64,000 nucleotides of DNA from Lachnospiraceae bacterium (GTDB lineage Bacteria; Bacillota; Clostridia; Lachnospirales; Lachnospiraceae): the NCBI GenBank assembly GCA_017938405.1, contig JAGBBP010000044.1:113477-177476 (forward strand), given 5' to 3'. The notes under the pieces were generated by a model. That model saw only the letters and a list, made by a program, of their open reading frames with translations, made no database searches and had not been told where the DNA came from. The position numbers were made by a program, and so were the translations under genes. Of this stretch, positions 34,693-42,799 are shown in pieces. How positions within the stretch are numbered: position 1 is the stretch's first letter; every line of letters starts with the position of its first letter.

Positions 34693-36627
34693 TTACTTGT
34701 TCTGCTTTCCCAGCCATTCAGCCCGTTCTGCCTCAGCCCCGGTAAGTTCCAGTGCTACACCTTCCACATGCTTCCGTTCCATATCATGGCGCAGTTTCCT
34801 TGTTTCCACGCTGTCAAAGATAATGGAAAAATCATAGTCCTCCGGATATAATTCCTCCGCTGCCACATGAAGCTTTACCCGCTTGTGATTGATCCAGATT
34901 TTCTTATTCGGCATCTGAATCTGCAATACACCCTTTTCATTTGACCGCTGGCACACGATACCGATTTTCTTGTCTGGGTAGATCATGACACTGTCACCGA
35001 TTTGGAACTCTCTTTCCTTTACTTTCTTTACGGTTGGCTTCTTTTTCTTTACGATGCGGGGGGAAAATTCCTTCTGCAAATGGTCTGTATCCGTTTCTTC
35101 CTGCGTCGCACCGTACGCCGCCGCTTCCGCTCTCTTTAGCATCCCCGCCGGCATACCGAGCCTCCTTGCAATATGAAACGCACAGCTTTCCCCTGCCTCT
35201 CCGATCACCATTTGATAGGTCGGTTTTAAGTTTTCCTTATCAAAGGTCATACGGGCATTTACGATGCCTTCCGTCTGCTCTGCGTATACCTTAACCTCCG
35301 GGTAATGGGTTGTTACAAGAAACAGTGCACCGCTCTTTTTCAGTTCCTCCAAAATCGCCACTGCGATACCCATTCCTTCCAACGGGTCCGTACCGGAGCC
35401 AAGCTCATCCATCAGCACCAGGCTTTGGTCGTTTACCTTGCGAAGAATGTCCAGCACATTGGTAATATGGGCCGAAAAGGTAGACAGGTTTTCCGACAAA
35501 TTCTGCCCGTCTCCGATATCGCACAGGTAATTGCTGTTCATACAGATGATTGCTTCCTTACAGGACACATGAAGTCCGCATTGTGCCAATATACAGTTTA
35601 ATGCCACGGTCTTTAGTGCCACCGTCTTGCCGCCGGTATTGGGGCCGGTAATTACGATACCGATAATCCCCTTACCGATGGAAAACTGTAACGGTACACA
35701 GACTTCCTTTTTCATCAACGGATGTCTGGCATCCTTAAGAATAATTTCCCGCTCCGTTGTAATCTCCGGCTCTGCGCCGTCATAGAGTAGACTTAACTTC
35801 CCTTTGGAAAAGATGTAATCCAGTTTTTCGATATACTTAATATTCTCTTTCATTGCCGTCCCGTGGTAATCCACCTGTGCCGTCAGCTCATACAGGATTC
35901 TCCGTACTTCGTTTTCCTCGTCAATTCGCAGACTTTGCAACATAGCATAATATTCGGCGCAAGCCGTCGGTTCCATAAACAATGTATTTCCCGTGGAGGA
36001 CTTATCAATAACGCTTCCGGAAATCTTAAACTTACAATCCTTCTTTACCGGCACGCAAATCCGACCGTTCCGCATGGTACTGAAACTGTCGGACATGCAG
36101 TCCTTATGGGTACGCATCACCGCATCCGCCTTTTCCCGCATGCGGCTCTCGGTCTGGGCAATGTCCATACGTAGCGATTTCAACAACTTCGACGCATTGT
36201 CCGCCACCTGCTCATTTACAATCTGGGTATAAATGCTTTCCCGAAGTTCCTCCAACGGTTCCAAATTCTCTTCATACCATGCAAGGGAAATCTCATACTG
36301 CTTTCCGCCACACAAATACTTTTTCAACCGTTGCACCATGGTAAGGAAAAGCTGTACCGAAAGCAACTGCTCCACGGAAAGACAATCGCCCTTTCCCGCA
36401 ATATCCACAATTTCAGAGAGTCCCTGAATGGAGGATAACGGCGGATTTCCCAAAAGCTCTATCATCCGCTTTCCCTGGCTGGTTTCCCGTTGCATTACCG
36501 ATAATTCCACTTCGGAAAGTACCGGATGTGCATCACGAATCCGTGCTTTTGCCGCTTCTGTCAGGGCGTATTCCTCCCAAAGTTCTTTTATCTTATCAAA
36601 TTCCAATAAATGTTCTGCTTGATTCAT
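34693..36627 (-). CDS. MutS2-like ATPase lacking the Smr domain
   Basis: A 644-aa MutS-family ATPase. It has the lever/clamp helices, then 'VITGPNTGGKTVALKTVALN' (Walker A), 'SLVLMDELGSGTDPLEGMGIAVAILEEL' (Walker B) and 'FLVTTHYPEVKVYA'. A KOW-like piece follows ('FQIGDSVMIYPDKKIGIVCQ'). MutS2 proteins are ~780 aa and end in a Smr domain; that is missing here. MutS2 rescues collided ribosomes by splitting them and also suppresses recombination. The divergent neighbour is RqcH. I start at ATG 36627 after AAGGAG; the upstream frame adds 15 residues without a site. Confidence 0.88.
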   Translation of the reverse strand: MNQAEHLLEFDKIKELWEEYALTEAAKARIRDAHPVLSEVELSVMQRETSQGKRMIELLGNPPLSSIQGLSEIVDIAGKGDCLSVEQLLSVQLFLTMVQRLKKYLCGGKQYEISLAWYEENLEPLEELRESIYTQIVNEQVADNASKLLKSLRMDIAQTESRMREKADAVMRTHKDCMSDSFSTMRNGRICVPVKKDCKFKISGSVIDKSSTGNTLFMEPTACAEYYAMLQSLRIDEENEVRRILYELTAQVDYHGTAMKENIKYIEKLDYIFSKGKLSLLYDGAEPEITTEREIILKDARHPLMKKEVCVPLQFSIGKGIIGIVITGPNTGGKTVALKTVALNCILAQCGLHVSCKEAIICMNSNYLCDIGDGQNLSENLSTFSAHITNVLDILRKVNDQSLVLMDELGSGTDPLEGMGIAVAILEELKKSGALFLVTTHYPEVKVYAEQTEGIVNARMTFDKENLKPTYQMVIGEAGESCAFHIARRLGMPAGMLKRAEAAAYGATQEETDTDHLQKEFSPRIVKKKKPTVKKVKEREFQIGDSVMIYPDKKIGIVCQRSNEKGVLQIQMPNKKIWINHKRVKLHVAAEELYPEDYDFSIIFDSVETRKLRHDMERKHVEGVALELTGAEAERAEWLGKQNK

Positions 36628-36713
36628 TTCTGATACTCCTTGTATTCTTTCTCTTCTAATGTTTTGTCTCACACGCTACTATTTACCTGAAAGAACACCG
36701 AAGGATTTCCAAT

Positions 36714-36759
36714 AAAAAAACCATGGATTTCGCCCTAAAAAGCCGATAAATCCATGGTT
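36714..36759 (-). terminator. strong terminator upstream of the MutS2-like gene
   Basis: AACCATGGATTT and AAATCCATGG-TT form a perfect 12-base stem (36719-36730 with 36748-36759). The minus-strand RNA continues with T7. It is the last of three hairpins stacked between the ncRNA and the MutS2-like gene. Confidence 0.85.
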
Positions 36760-36784
36760 AAAAAGTCGTTTTTCAAAGATAGTT

Positions 36785-36819
36785 CGAGTAGGCGGTGCTA
36801 TGCTCACTTGGCCTACTCG
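36785..36819. other. conserved-looking hairpin between two terminators
   Basis: CGAGTAGGC (36785-36793) pairs with GCCTACTCG (36811-36819), enclosing a 17-base loop in which GTG and CAC can also pair. On the plus strand it is followed by GAAAAAG; on the minus strand no U-tract follows. It lies between the ncRNA terminator and the 36714 terminator; its role is unclear. Confidence 0.5.
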
Positions 36820-36820
36820 G

Positions 36821-37034
36821 AAAAAGAGCAGAACCGTACAGTTCTGCTCATAACCTCATCATAACGAATCCTATGAATAGATTTATGAAGCATTTGTAAG
36901 GCAGATACCTCAGGGCAGACTTCTAGCGTAAAAGTCATCCCCGCAACTGTTTCGTTGTCGGTGTCTTATCTTGCTCTTCCTACAATGCTATACATAAAAT
37001 CCTCTTTTCTTGAAATAAAAATGTTATTACTACG
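36821..37034 (-). ncRNA. candidate structured non-coding RNA (~214 nt)
   Basis: Bounded by a perfect promoter and by the terminator GAGCAGAAC-loop-GTTCTGCTC followed by T5. Foldable parts in order: a closing helix AGCATTGTAGG with CCTTACAAATGCT; inside it a helix AAGATA/TATCTG-type, hairpins CAAC-GAAACA-GTTG and GACTT-N9-AAGTC within a GGG/CCC clamp; then the hairpin CATAAATCTAT-TC-ATAGGATTCGTTATG; then the terminator. No convincing protein; a nine-codon frame (MYSIVGRAR) after GAGGA near the 5' end is the only sORF. Size and layout would suit the raiA class or a new class; I cannot decide from memory. Confidence 0.7.
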
Positions 37035-37039
37035 CCCTC

Positions 37040-37068
37040 ATATTATCACGCACGGAAAAAAATGTCAA
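37040..37068 (-). promoter_or_regulatory. consensus promoter of the candidate ncRNA
   Basis: TTGACA (37068-37063) and TAATAT (37045-37040) on the minus strand, 17-base spacer. A near-consensus -35 of this quality is typical of strongly expressed stable RNAs. Confidence 0.85.
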
Positions 37069-37231
37069 CCCTCAAGCTGTAACCAGTCAAACGGCTTTGG
37101 GATATTTTCTTTTTCTTAGTGACAATCCCCCCTTTTTCGTGGTACACTGTATTCTGATGGATTCGCTTTCAGCGAATATGATTTTATCGAAACACCTCAC
37201 TGTAACACCGAGGAACAGAAAGGACAGTACC

Positions 37232-38998
37232 ATGGCATTTGACGGACTTATGACCGCTGCTCTCGTGAAAGAGCTTTCCGACACCTTAACCGGCGGACAC
37301 ATCGTAAAGATTGCCCAGCCGGAAAAGGACGAACTGCAATTACAAATAAAAAACTATGACACCTATAAGCTTTTGATTTCCGCGGACGCTTCTCTTCCGC
37401 TTCTTTACCTGACGGAAGAAGGCAAGCAAAGCCCGCTGACGGCGCCGAATTTTTGTATGTTACTCCGTAAGCACTTTAACAGTGCCCGGATTCTTTCCGT
37501 AACCCAGCCGGGTCTGGAGCGTATCGTGGACTTTACGGTGGAGCATTTAAACGAACTGGGGGATGTGTGTCAGAAGCACATTATGGTGGAGCTCATGGGC
37601 AAACACAGTAACATTATCCTGGTAGACGAAAACGGCATGATTCTGGATTCCATTAAGCGTGTGTCCGGTATGGTCAGTTCCGTTCGTGAGGTACTTCCGG
37701 GCCGCCCGTACTTTATTCCGCAAACCCAGGAAAAGCTGGACCCGTTGACGGTTACATTTGAAGAATTCTTATGCCTAAAAGAAAAACCGATGGAGCTTTC
37801 TAAGGCTCTGTATGCTACCTTTACCGGCCTCTCTCCGCAAACCGCCAATGAACTTTGTCACCGTGCAGGACTTGCTCCTGACATGCCGGCAGGGGAATTT
37901 TCCGAAGACTTTATGCTCCATTTGTTCCGGGTATTTACAGAGCTTACCGACGATATAAAAAACGGAGAATTCACCCCGAATCTGGTGCGTAAGAACGGTG
38001 AACCGGTGGCCTTTTCCGCCACTGCCCTTACTCTTTACGAGGAAGAACCGTACGAGACAGAGGACTTTGTTTCGGTGTCCGCACTGTTACAGGACTTCTA
38101 TTCCGAGAAAAACACGGTGACCCGTATCCGTCAGCGTTCCTCGGATTTGCGCCGGGTATTGCAGTCCGCATTGGAACGTGAAGTAAAGAAATACGATTTG
38201 CAAATCAAACAGTTAAAGGACACGGAATCCCGTGATAAATTTAAGGTATACGGAGAACTCCTCACTGCCTACGGCTATGGCGTGGAACCGGGTGCCAAGG
38301 AAGTTACCGTCACCAACTACTACACCGATGAACCCATGACTATTCCCCTTGATGAGACCATGTCCGCACTGGACAATGCGAAGCGGTATTTCGAAAAATA
38401 TAATAAATTAAAGCGTACTTATGAAGCACTGACAGAACAGGTAGCAGAGACGAAATCCGCTATCCTTCATTTGGAATCCATTAAGAACTCTTTGGAAATT
38501 GCACGCCATGAAGAGGATTTGGTGCAGATTAAAGCGGAACTCACCGAATACGGCTACTTAAAGAAACACATGGTGGCAAAGAACGGCGGTAAAAACAAAA
38601 AAGAGAAAAAGGTTCGCATTACCGCGAAACCGCTCCACTATCGTACCGAGGACGGATTTGACCTTTATGTAGGCAAAAACAACTACCAGAACGATTACCT
38701 GACCTTTGAGTTCGCCAACGGCAACGACTGGTGGTTCCATGCAAAGGACTGTGCCGGTTCTCACGTGATTTTAAAGAATGACGGCAGGGACATTCCGGAC
38801 CATGTGTTTGAAGACGCAGGCGCTTTGGCAGCCTTTTATTCCAAAAATAAAGATGCAGGAAAGGTTGAAATCGACTACGTCGATAAGAAGCAGGTGAAGA
38901 AACCCAACGGTGCAAAACCGGGCTTTGTGGTGTACTACACAAACTACTCACTGATGGCAACGCCGGATATTTCGCATTTAACAGAACTCGCCGATTGA
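37232..38998 (+). CDS. rqcH: RqcH / NFACT-family ribosome quality-control protein
   Basis: A 588-aa NEMF/Rqc2 homologue (often labelled fibronectin-binding). N-terminal NFACT-N: 'MAFDGLMTAALVKELSDTLTGGHIVKIAQPEKDELQLQI'-type start (given here only in part), 'MELMGKHSN'-like 'VELMGKHSNIILVDENG'. A coiled coil occupies ~375-480. NFACT-R at ~500-588: 'DGFDLYVGKNNYQNDYLTF', 'DWWFHAKDCAGSHVILK'. RqcH binds 50S subunits carrying peptidyl-tRNA and adds alanine tails. ATG 37232 follows AGAAAGGACAG; the frame extends 45 codons upstream without a site. Divergent from the ncRNA and the MutS2-like gene. Confidence 0.92.
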   Translation: MAFDGLMTAALVKELSDTLTGGHIVKIAQPEKDELQLQIKNYDTYKLLISADASLPLLYLTEEGKQSPLTAPNFCMLLRKHFNSARILSVTQPGLERIVDFTVEHLNELGDVCQKHIMVELMGKHSNIILVDENGMILDSIKRVSGMVSSVREVLPGRPYFIPQTQEKLDPLTVTFEEFLCLKEKPMELSKALYATFTGLSPQTANELCHRAGLAPDMPAGEFSEDFMLHLFRVFTELTDDIKNGEFTPNLVRKNGEPVAFSATALTLYEEEPYETEDFVSVSALLQDFYSEKNTVTRIRQRSSDLRRVLQSALEREVKKYDLQIKQLKDTESRDKFKVYGELLTAYGYGVEPGAKEVTVTNYYTDEPMTIPLDETMSALDNAKRYFEKYNKLKRTYEALTEQVAETKSAILHLESIKNSLEIARHEEDLVQIKAELTEYGYLKKHMVAKNGGKNKKEKKVRITAKPLHYRTEDGFDLYVGKNNYQNDYLTFEFANGNDWWFHAKDCAGSHVILKNDGRDIPDHVFEDAGALAAFYSKNKDAGKVEIDYVDKKQVKKPNGAKPGFVVYYTNYSLMATPDISHLTELAD

Positions 38999-39055
38999 TT
39001 CGGTAACGGTGTAATACCGGATTTTGAAATCTAACCTTGAAAGGAGGAGGCTTCC

Positions 39056-39880
39056 ATGCTATTAGCCGATACCCATACCCACACGAAGTTTTCCAGTGAT
39101 TCCAAGGCAGACCCTCGGGAAATGCTCTCCGCCGCAAAGGCAGCGGGACTTACCACACTTTGCTTTACGGATCATATGGATTTGGACTTTCCGGGAGACG
39201 ATACCCTGTTTGTCTTTGATACCAAAGAATACTTTAAAGAATTACTCCCGTTAAAGGAGCAGACCCGGTCTGATCAAACCATGCCGGAACTGCTTCTCGG
39301 CATTGAACTGGGACTTCGTCCGAATCGCCCGGATCTGCGGAACCGGATGGATGCTTTACTGGCAGAACATCCCTATGACTTCGTTCTTGGTTCTACACAT
39401 GTAGTAGATGAACTGGACCCGTATTACCAGGAATACTGGGACTTACCGGGAGACCGTCTTCTACGCTACTTTGAAGACATCCGTACCAACGTAGCAGAGC
39501 ATAGCAACTTTGATTCCCTCGGTCACTTGGACTACATCATCCGCTATTTACCGGACTCTTTTTCTCTTGTGAAAGACTATGCAGTACGGGACTATGCGGA
39601 CTTAATCGAAGAAACCCTTCGTACCCTCATCTCCCGTGGACAGGCTCTGGAAGTAAATACTGCCGGCCTAAGGAAAGGCCTTTCCTTCCCACACCCGAAG
39701 GAGGACATTCTCCGCCGTTATAAGGAACTGGGTGGTGAACTGTTAACCCTTGGCTCAGATGCCCACTACCCAAGTGATGTAGGTGCGGATATCAAACGGT
39801 GTGCAGAGCTTATAAAAGACCTTGGGTTCCGGTATTATGCGGTGTATAAGGAACGGAAGCCGGTGATGGTGAAGTTGTAA
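39056..39880 (+). CDS. PHP-domain phosphatase, histidinol-phosphatase-like
   Basis: A 274-aa PHP enzyme. 'LADTHTHTKFSSDSKADPREM' is the first metal-binding motif (HxH), 'LCFTDHMDLDF' the second, 'GIELGLRP' the Glu ligand, 'GSTHVVDELDPYYQEYW' the next His and 'GSDAHYPSDVG' the last. Resembles HisK histidinol-phosphatases, with the 'LEVNTAGLRKGLSFPHP' block typical of that group. No other his genes are nearby, so another phosphoester substrate is possible. GGAGGAGG precedes it; ~57 bases after rqcH. Confidence 0.85.
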   Translation: MLLADTHTHTKFSSDSKADPREMLSAAKAAGLTTLCFTDHMDLDFPGDDTLFVFDTKEYFKELLPLKEQTRSDQTMPELLLGIELGLRPNRPDLRNRMDALLAEHPYDFVLGSTHVVDELDPYYQEYWDLPGDRLLRYFEDIRTNVAEHSNFDSLGHLDYIIRYLPDSFSLVKDYAVRDYADLIEETLRTLISRGQALEVNTAGLRKGLSFPHPKEDILRRYKELGGELLTLGSDAHYPSDVGADIKRCAELIKDLGFRYYAVYKERKPVMVKL

Positions 39881-39885
39881 ATAAC

Positions 39886-39928
39886 AAAGAGTCTCCTATG
39901 GTTGACACCGTAGAAGACTCTTTTTCTA
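39886..39928. terminator. bidirectional terminator between PHP and HTH genes
   Basis: AAAGAGTC (39886-39893) pairs with GACTCTTT (39917-39924), with further internal pairing, and T5 follows on the plus strand. A second perfect palindrome TATAGGC-ATA-GCCTATA follows at about 39930-39946. Confidence 0.88.
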
Positions 39929-39951
39929 TTATAGGCATAGCCTATATCAAA

Positions 39952-40578
39952 TCACATAATATCCTCAATCCGACACTGTAACCCATCGGTCAGCCGCAAT
40001 ACAATATCCATCTGCGCCTTTCGGATGTCCTTTGCTTTTCGTTCATAGGCACGAATGGTGTTTAAAGATACCCCTGACCGTGCAGAAAGCTCTTCCTGGG
40101 TTAAGCCGCAACGCTTTCGGACCGTTTTTAACTTGCTTTCCTTCTGCTCCATATGCGCATCCAGTACCTCCAGCGCCTTCTGTACATCCGCTTCATGAAG
40201 GGTATCATACCGTCCCAGCAACTCCTCATAAGGAATTGTCTCCAATATATCGCGAAAGCTTCTTCCGGAATACCACTGGTAATATGCCAAAATCCAACCG
40301 GTCCAGTATACATCGGAGCGACTTTGTGTCTCAATCACAATCGGTTCCGCTTCCTTACCGCTGACTGCTTCCACCACATCCGCATACAACTCCGCTCCAC
40401 TCTTCCCTGCAACATATTTCGGATTTCCGTCTTCGATTTGCTCCGCAATCCCCGACTGCAGAAACTTTTGCAAAAACTGCCCTCCGTCTTCTCCGTATTC
40501 ATAAACCGCATCATGGAGCATATTTCCCACATTTTTTGAGGCTTTATCCAAATAAATGACATTGTAAGCGTTCGTCAT
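39952..40578 (-). CDS. HTH protein paired with DUF3990 toxin-like gene, probable antitoxin
   Basis: A 208-aa protein. Residues ~140-208 are an XRE-type HTH: 'LKTVRKRCGLTQEELSARSGVSLNTIRAYERKAKDIRKAQMD' and a small C-terminal helix. The N-terminal 135 residues ('AVYEYGEDGGQFLQKFLQSG', 'WTGWILAYYQWYSGRSFRDIL') are a domain I cannot name; the latter block is typical of proteins that accompany DUF3990 genes. The start overlaps the upstream DUF3990 gene by 35 bases, which couples translation. A role as antitoxin and repressor is inferred from context. Confidence 0.75.
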   Translation of the reverse strand: MTNAYNVIYLDKASKNVGNMLHDAVYEYGEDGGQFLQKFLQSGIAEQIEDGNPKYVAGKSGAELYADVVEAVSGKEAEPIVIETQSRSDVYWTGWILAYYQWYSGRSFRDILETIPYEELLGRYDTLHEADVQKALEVLDAHMEQKESKLKTVRKRCGLTQEELSARSGVSLNTIRAYERKAKDIRKAQMDIVLRLTDGLQCRIEDIM

Positions 40579-41245
40579 CCGGTCTCATCTCCTCTCGCAA
40601 AATATCCAATACAAACAAATCATCCTTTAACACAGACAAATCTTTCTTCTGCCTACGATAAACTTCCCGTGCCCGGGTATCACGTTCCATCCGCTTATAA
40701 TAATATTCTCTGTAATCCGCCGTCTCATAACCGTCAAACATAATCTGACGAAATGCTTTTTCCGAAATCAGAACCACCTGTTCCCCCAAGGTTCCAAGTT
40801 GCATTGCCTGATTCAAATCCCGTACCGAAATCGTATTATTTACAAAATCCTGAGCAAAAGAAAAATAAGAATCGTCCGCACGATACCCGATAATGACATC
40901 CACATCACTGATATCCGGAAGAAAGTGGGAAAGAATATACTCTCTGGCATTACTTCCCACGCTATTGTTAATGTCAAATCGTCGGTTCTGAAGGAGCAAC
41001 GCCATCCAGTTCAAAATATGGAACTCGCCTCTTGTGAGGTACATCACCTTTAATCCATCCAGTGATAACACATATCGATTCGCATAGCCGTCCTTTTTCG
41101 TAGGACAGGCCCACTCCTTTGCCAGTTCCGCACTCTCCGTACAATAAAAGCCCTGCCCGTAATCATTATATTTCTTCCCGACACCGTATTGCGGAACTTC
41201 CACAATCTGCTCGGAGCCGTGATAAAGTATGAGACTGTTTTCCAT
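40544..41245 (-). CDS. DUF3990 protein, ADP-ribosyltransferase-like probable toxin
   Basis: A 233-aa protein with the DUF3990 opening 'LILYHGSEQIVEVPQYGVG', 'NDYGQGFYCTESAELAKEWAC' and 'DVDVIIGYRADDSYFSFAQDF'. The YHGS and GFY(C/T)T blocks recall the R-S-E/H-Y-E type ADP-ribosyltransferase fold (His9, Tyr region), and DUF3990 is commonly listed with toxin-antitoxin or conflict systems. The overlapping HTH gene downstream supports this. The toxic activity is inference. Unusual 33-bp repeats fill the promoter region. Confidence 0.8.
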   Translation of the reverse strand: MENSLILYHGSEQIVEVPQYGVGKKYNDYGQGFYCTESAELAKEWACPTKKDGYANRYVLSLDGLKVMYLTRGEFHILNWMALLLQNRRFDINNSVGSNAREYILSHFLPDISDVDVIIGYRADDSYFSFAQDFVNNTISVRDLNQAMQLGTLGEQVVLISEKAFRQIMFDGYETADYREYYYKRMERDTRAREVYRRQKKDLSVLKDDLFVLDILREEMRPDDERLQCHLFG

Positions 41246-41270
41246 AACGCCCTCCCAAAGTAATACTTTA

Positions 41271-41391
41271 GTAGCATTGTTCTATTACTTTTTATGCTAT
41301 TATAGTAGCATTGTGGTATTACTTTTATGCTATCATAGTAATACTGTAGTATCACTTTTATGCTACTATTATAATACTGTAGTATTACTTT
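41271..41391. repeat. 33-bp tandem repeats upstream of the DUF3990/HTH pair
   Basis: About 3.6 units start at 41271 (34 bp), 41305 (33 bp), 41338 (33 bp) and 41371 (partial). Each has GTA(G/A)(C/T)A(T/C)TGT-N2-TAT-N-ACTTTTATGCTA-type sequence with TAGCAT/ATGCTA arms that form a dyad. They lie immediately upstream of the DUF3990 start (41245) and probably include the promoter; an iterated operator for the HTH protein is the natural reading. The 41050-41400 minus frame through them is not a gene. Confidence 0.85.
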
Positions 41392-41411
41392 CGTCAACAT
41401 ACAAATAAAAG

Positions 41412-41912
41412 TTATATCATCTTATACCCTATCCTCACCTGCTCTCCTTCCTCACAAAGCACCTCTCCACCCATTACCAAATAAAACTTCAGCGCCTCAT
41501 AATTTCTCTTGTTCACAGATAAAAAGAACTCCTTGTATCCTCGCTCTGCAACCAGCCTTTTGGCGATATGAAAGAACGCCCTGCCAATTCCCTGCCTCTG
41601 GTATTCCTTTAAAATATAAAGCAATCCGATTTCCTGTCCATACTCCCGAAACGTTTTATACGGCTTCCCACAGGTCATAAAACCGACTGTCCTCTCTTCA
41701 TCTGTTGCCACATATAACGAAATCTCCGGATTCTCTACGATTGACTCAAAGATCCTTTTATTCTTTTCCACATCGTATCCCGTCAATTTCTCCTGTGGGT
41801 AAATCCCCTGATAGGTGGTATTCCAGACTTTTCCTTTTAACACCGCAAGGTCGTAACAGTCTGCAAGACAAGCCTCACGAAAGCTGATGTTTTTCTTATT
41901 CTCTGTCTGCAT
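41412..41912 (-). CDS. GNAT family N-acetyltransferase
   Basis: A 166-aa GNAT: 'ISFREACLADCYDLAVLKG', 'VATDEERTVGFMTCGK', 'IGLLYILKEYQRQGIGRAFFHIA' (acetyl-CoA-binding RxxGxG/A) and 'FFLSVNKRNYEALKFYLVMGG'. I use ATG 41912, eight bases after AAGGAG; the GTG three codons earlier overlaps that site. Substrate unknown. Confidence 0.88.
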   Translation of the reverse strand: MQTENKKNISFREACLADCYDLAVLKGKVWNTTYQGIYPQEKLTGYDVEKNKRIFESIVENPEISLYVATDEERTVGFMTCGKPYKTFREYGQEIGLLYILKEYQRQGIGRAFFHIAKRLVAERGYKEFFLSVNKRNYEALKFYLVMGGEVLCEEGEQVRIGYKMI

Positions 41913-41970
41913 ATTTTTCACTCCTTTCTCTCACTTATTGCGTAATCATGTGAAAAATTCTTCCGCTTCT

Positions 41971-42753
41971 TTACTTCCGAACCAAATACAGCATCACGTG
42001 TTGCGGCAGCTCAACTCGGCCTCCGTTTACTACTATGTATTTTCTTACCTCCTCCAAATACCTCTGTCTCTTCTCCTCGGAAAGTGTCTGCGTCCCGGAA
42101 TAGGTATTAAGAAGTGTCACATATCGCTCCGCATCGTAGGTATCCGTCCACCGATACTCATAAATCTCCGGCGCACCGAAGCATCCGCCCGACTGTATCT
42201 GCGCAACTCTTCGCTCTTTTACCTTCAAAATCCCCTCCGCATCAAATCCAAGAGACTCCCCCGGTAGAAACTTTTTCTTTAACGCGTTCAATCCGTCAAA
42301 TATTCCTCCCTCATAATAGGTTACCGAGGACATATGCCAGAACACCGCCAAGGTCCCGCCCGTATTTAGCATTTCCCAGGCTTTCGGATACCCCACCCAG
42401 CTATCCACCCAGTGAAACGCCGTGGCGGAATAAATCAAGTCATACTTCTTTTCCGTTTCATACTGCTCAAAATAGTCTTTTACTACCGTCACCTTGGGAT
42501 TGTTTCCGTACTTTTGTTTCAAAAAAAGCACCTGCTCCTCACTAACCTCCAGTAAATCAAACCGGAAATCCCCTTGCAAAAACAGGTCCGTTGCCTGTCC
42601 CGTACCGGCTCCCACTTCTAATACCGCGGCATCTTTCCCGATACCAGAAAAAGACATTACCTTGTCATACAATTCCTTCGGATAGCCCGGTCTTGCGGTG
42701 TCGTAATCCTTGATTACCTTTGAAAATGTGTTCTTTAAAAACTCTGTGTTCAT
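41971..42753 (-). CDS. class I SAM-dependent methyltransferase behind an attenuator
   Basis: A 260-aa methyltransferase: 'AAVLEVGAGTGQATDLFL' is the SAM motif I, 'FDLLEVSEEQVLFLKQKY' motif II, 'YDLIYSATAFHWVD' motif IV/post-I with the FHW seen in trans-aconitate/small-molecule methyltransferases, 'LNTGGTLAVFW' motif VI. Likely a small-molecule target; no RNA-binding domain is visible. What makes it notable is the leader upstream: promoter, 19-codon ORF, alternative hairpins and terminator, suggesting expression is induced by ribosome stalling. Confidence 0.88.
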   Translation of the reverse strand: MNTEFLKNTFSKVIKDYDTARPGYPKELYDKVMSFSGIGKDAAVLEVGAGTGQATDLFLQGDFRFDLLEVSEEQVLFLKQKYGNNPKVTVVKDYFEQYETEKKYDLIYSATAFHWVDSWVGYPKAWEMLNTGGTLAVFWHMSSVTYYEGGIFDGLNALKKKFLPGESLGFDAEGILKVKERRVAQIQSGGCFGAPEIYEYRWTDTYDAERYVTLLNTYSGTQTLSEEKRQRYLEEVRKYIVVNGGRVELPQHVMLYLVRK

Positions 42754-42799
42754 AGTTAACCTCCTTTGGATAAATATATCGTGTAGGCTTGCACAGAAA

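Noticed and set aside
36974..37006. Nine-codon ORF MYSIVGRAR near the 5' end of the ncRNA
   Set aside because: It has a plausible ribosome site, but its codons form the closing helix of the RNA and nine residues give no evidence of selection for protein. Kept only as a note.
36821..37034. 6S RNA, tmRNA, SRP RNA or RNase P RNA
   Set aside because: No long interrupted rod as in 6S, no tRNA-like ends or tag as in tmRNA, no GGAAGG-type SRP tip, and too short and without GAGGAAAGUC for RNase P.
37097..37231. Longer rqcH with 45 extra N-terminal residues
   Set aside because: No ribosome site at 37097; the family begins MAFDGLMTAALVKEL, and AAAGGACAG precedes that ATG.
41271..41391. Short CRISPR array
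   Set aside because: The 33-bp units are directly adjacent without spacers and there are no cas genes.
41050..41400. Minus-strand 116-aa frame with repeated 'VILQYYYDSIK'-like units
   Set aside because: It runs through the 33-bp promoter repeats (length divisible by three keeps it open) and overlaps the real DUF3990 gene in another frame; no ribosome site.
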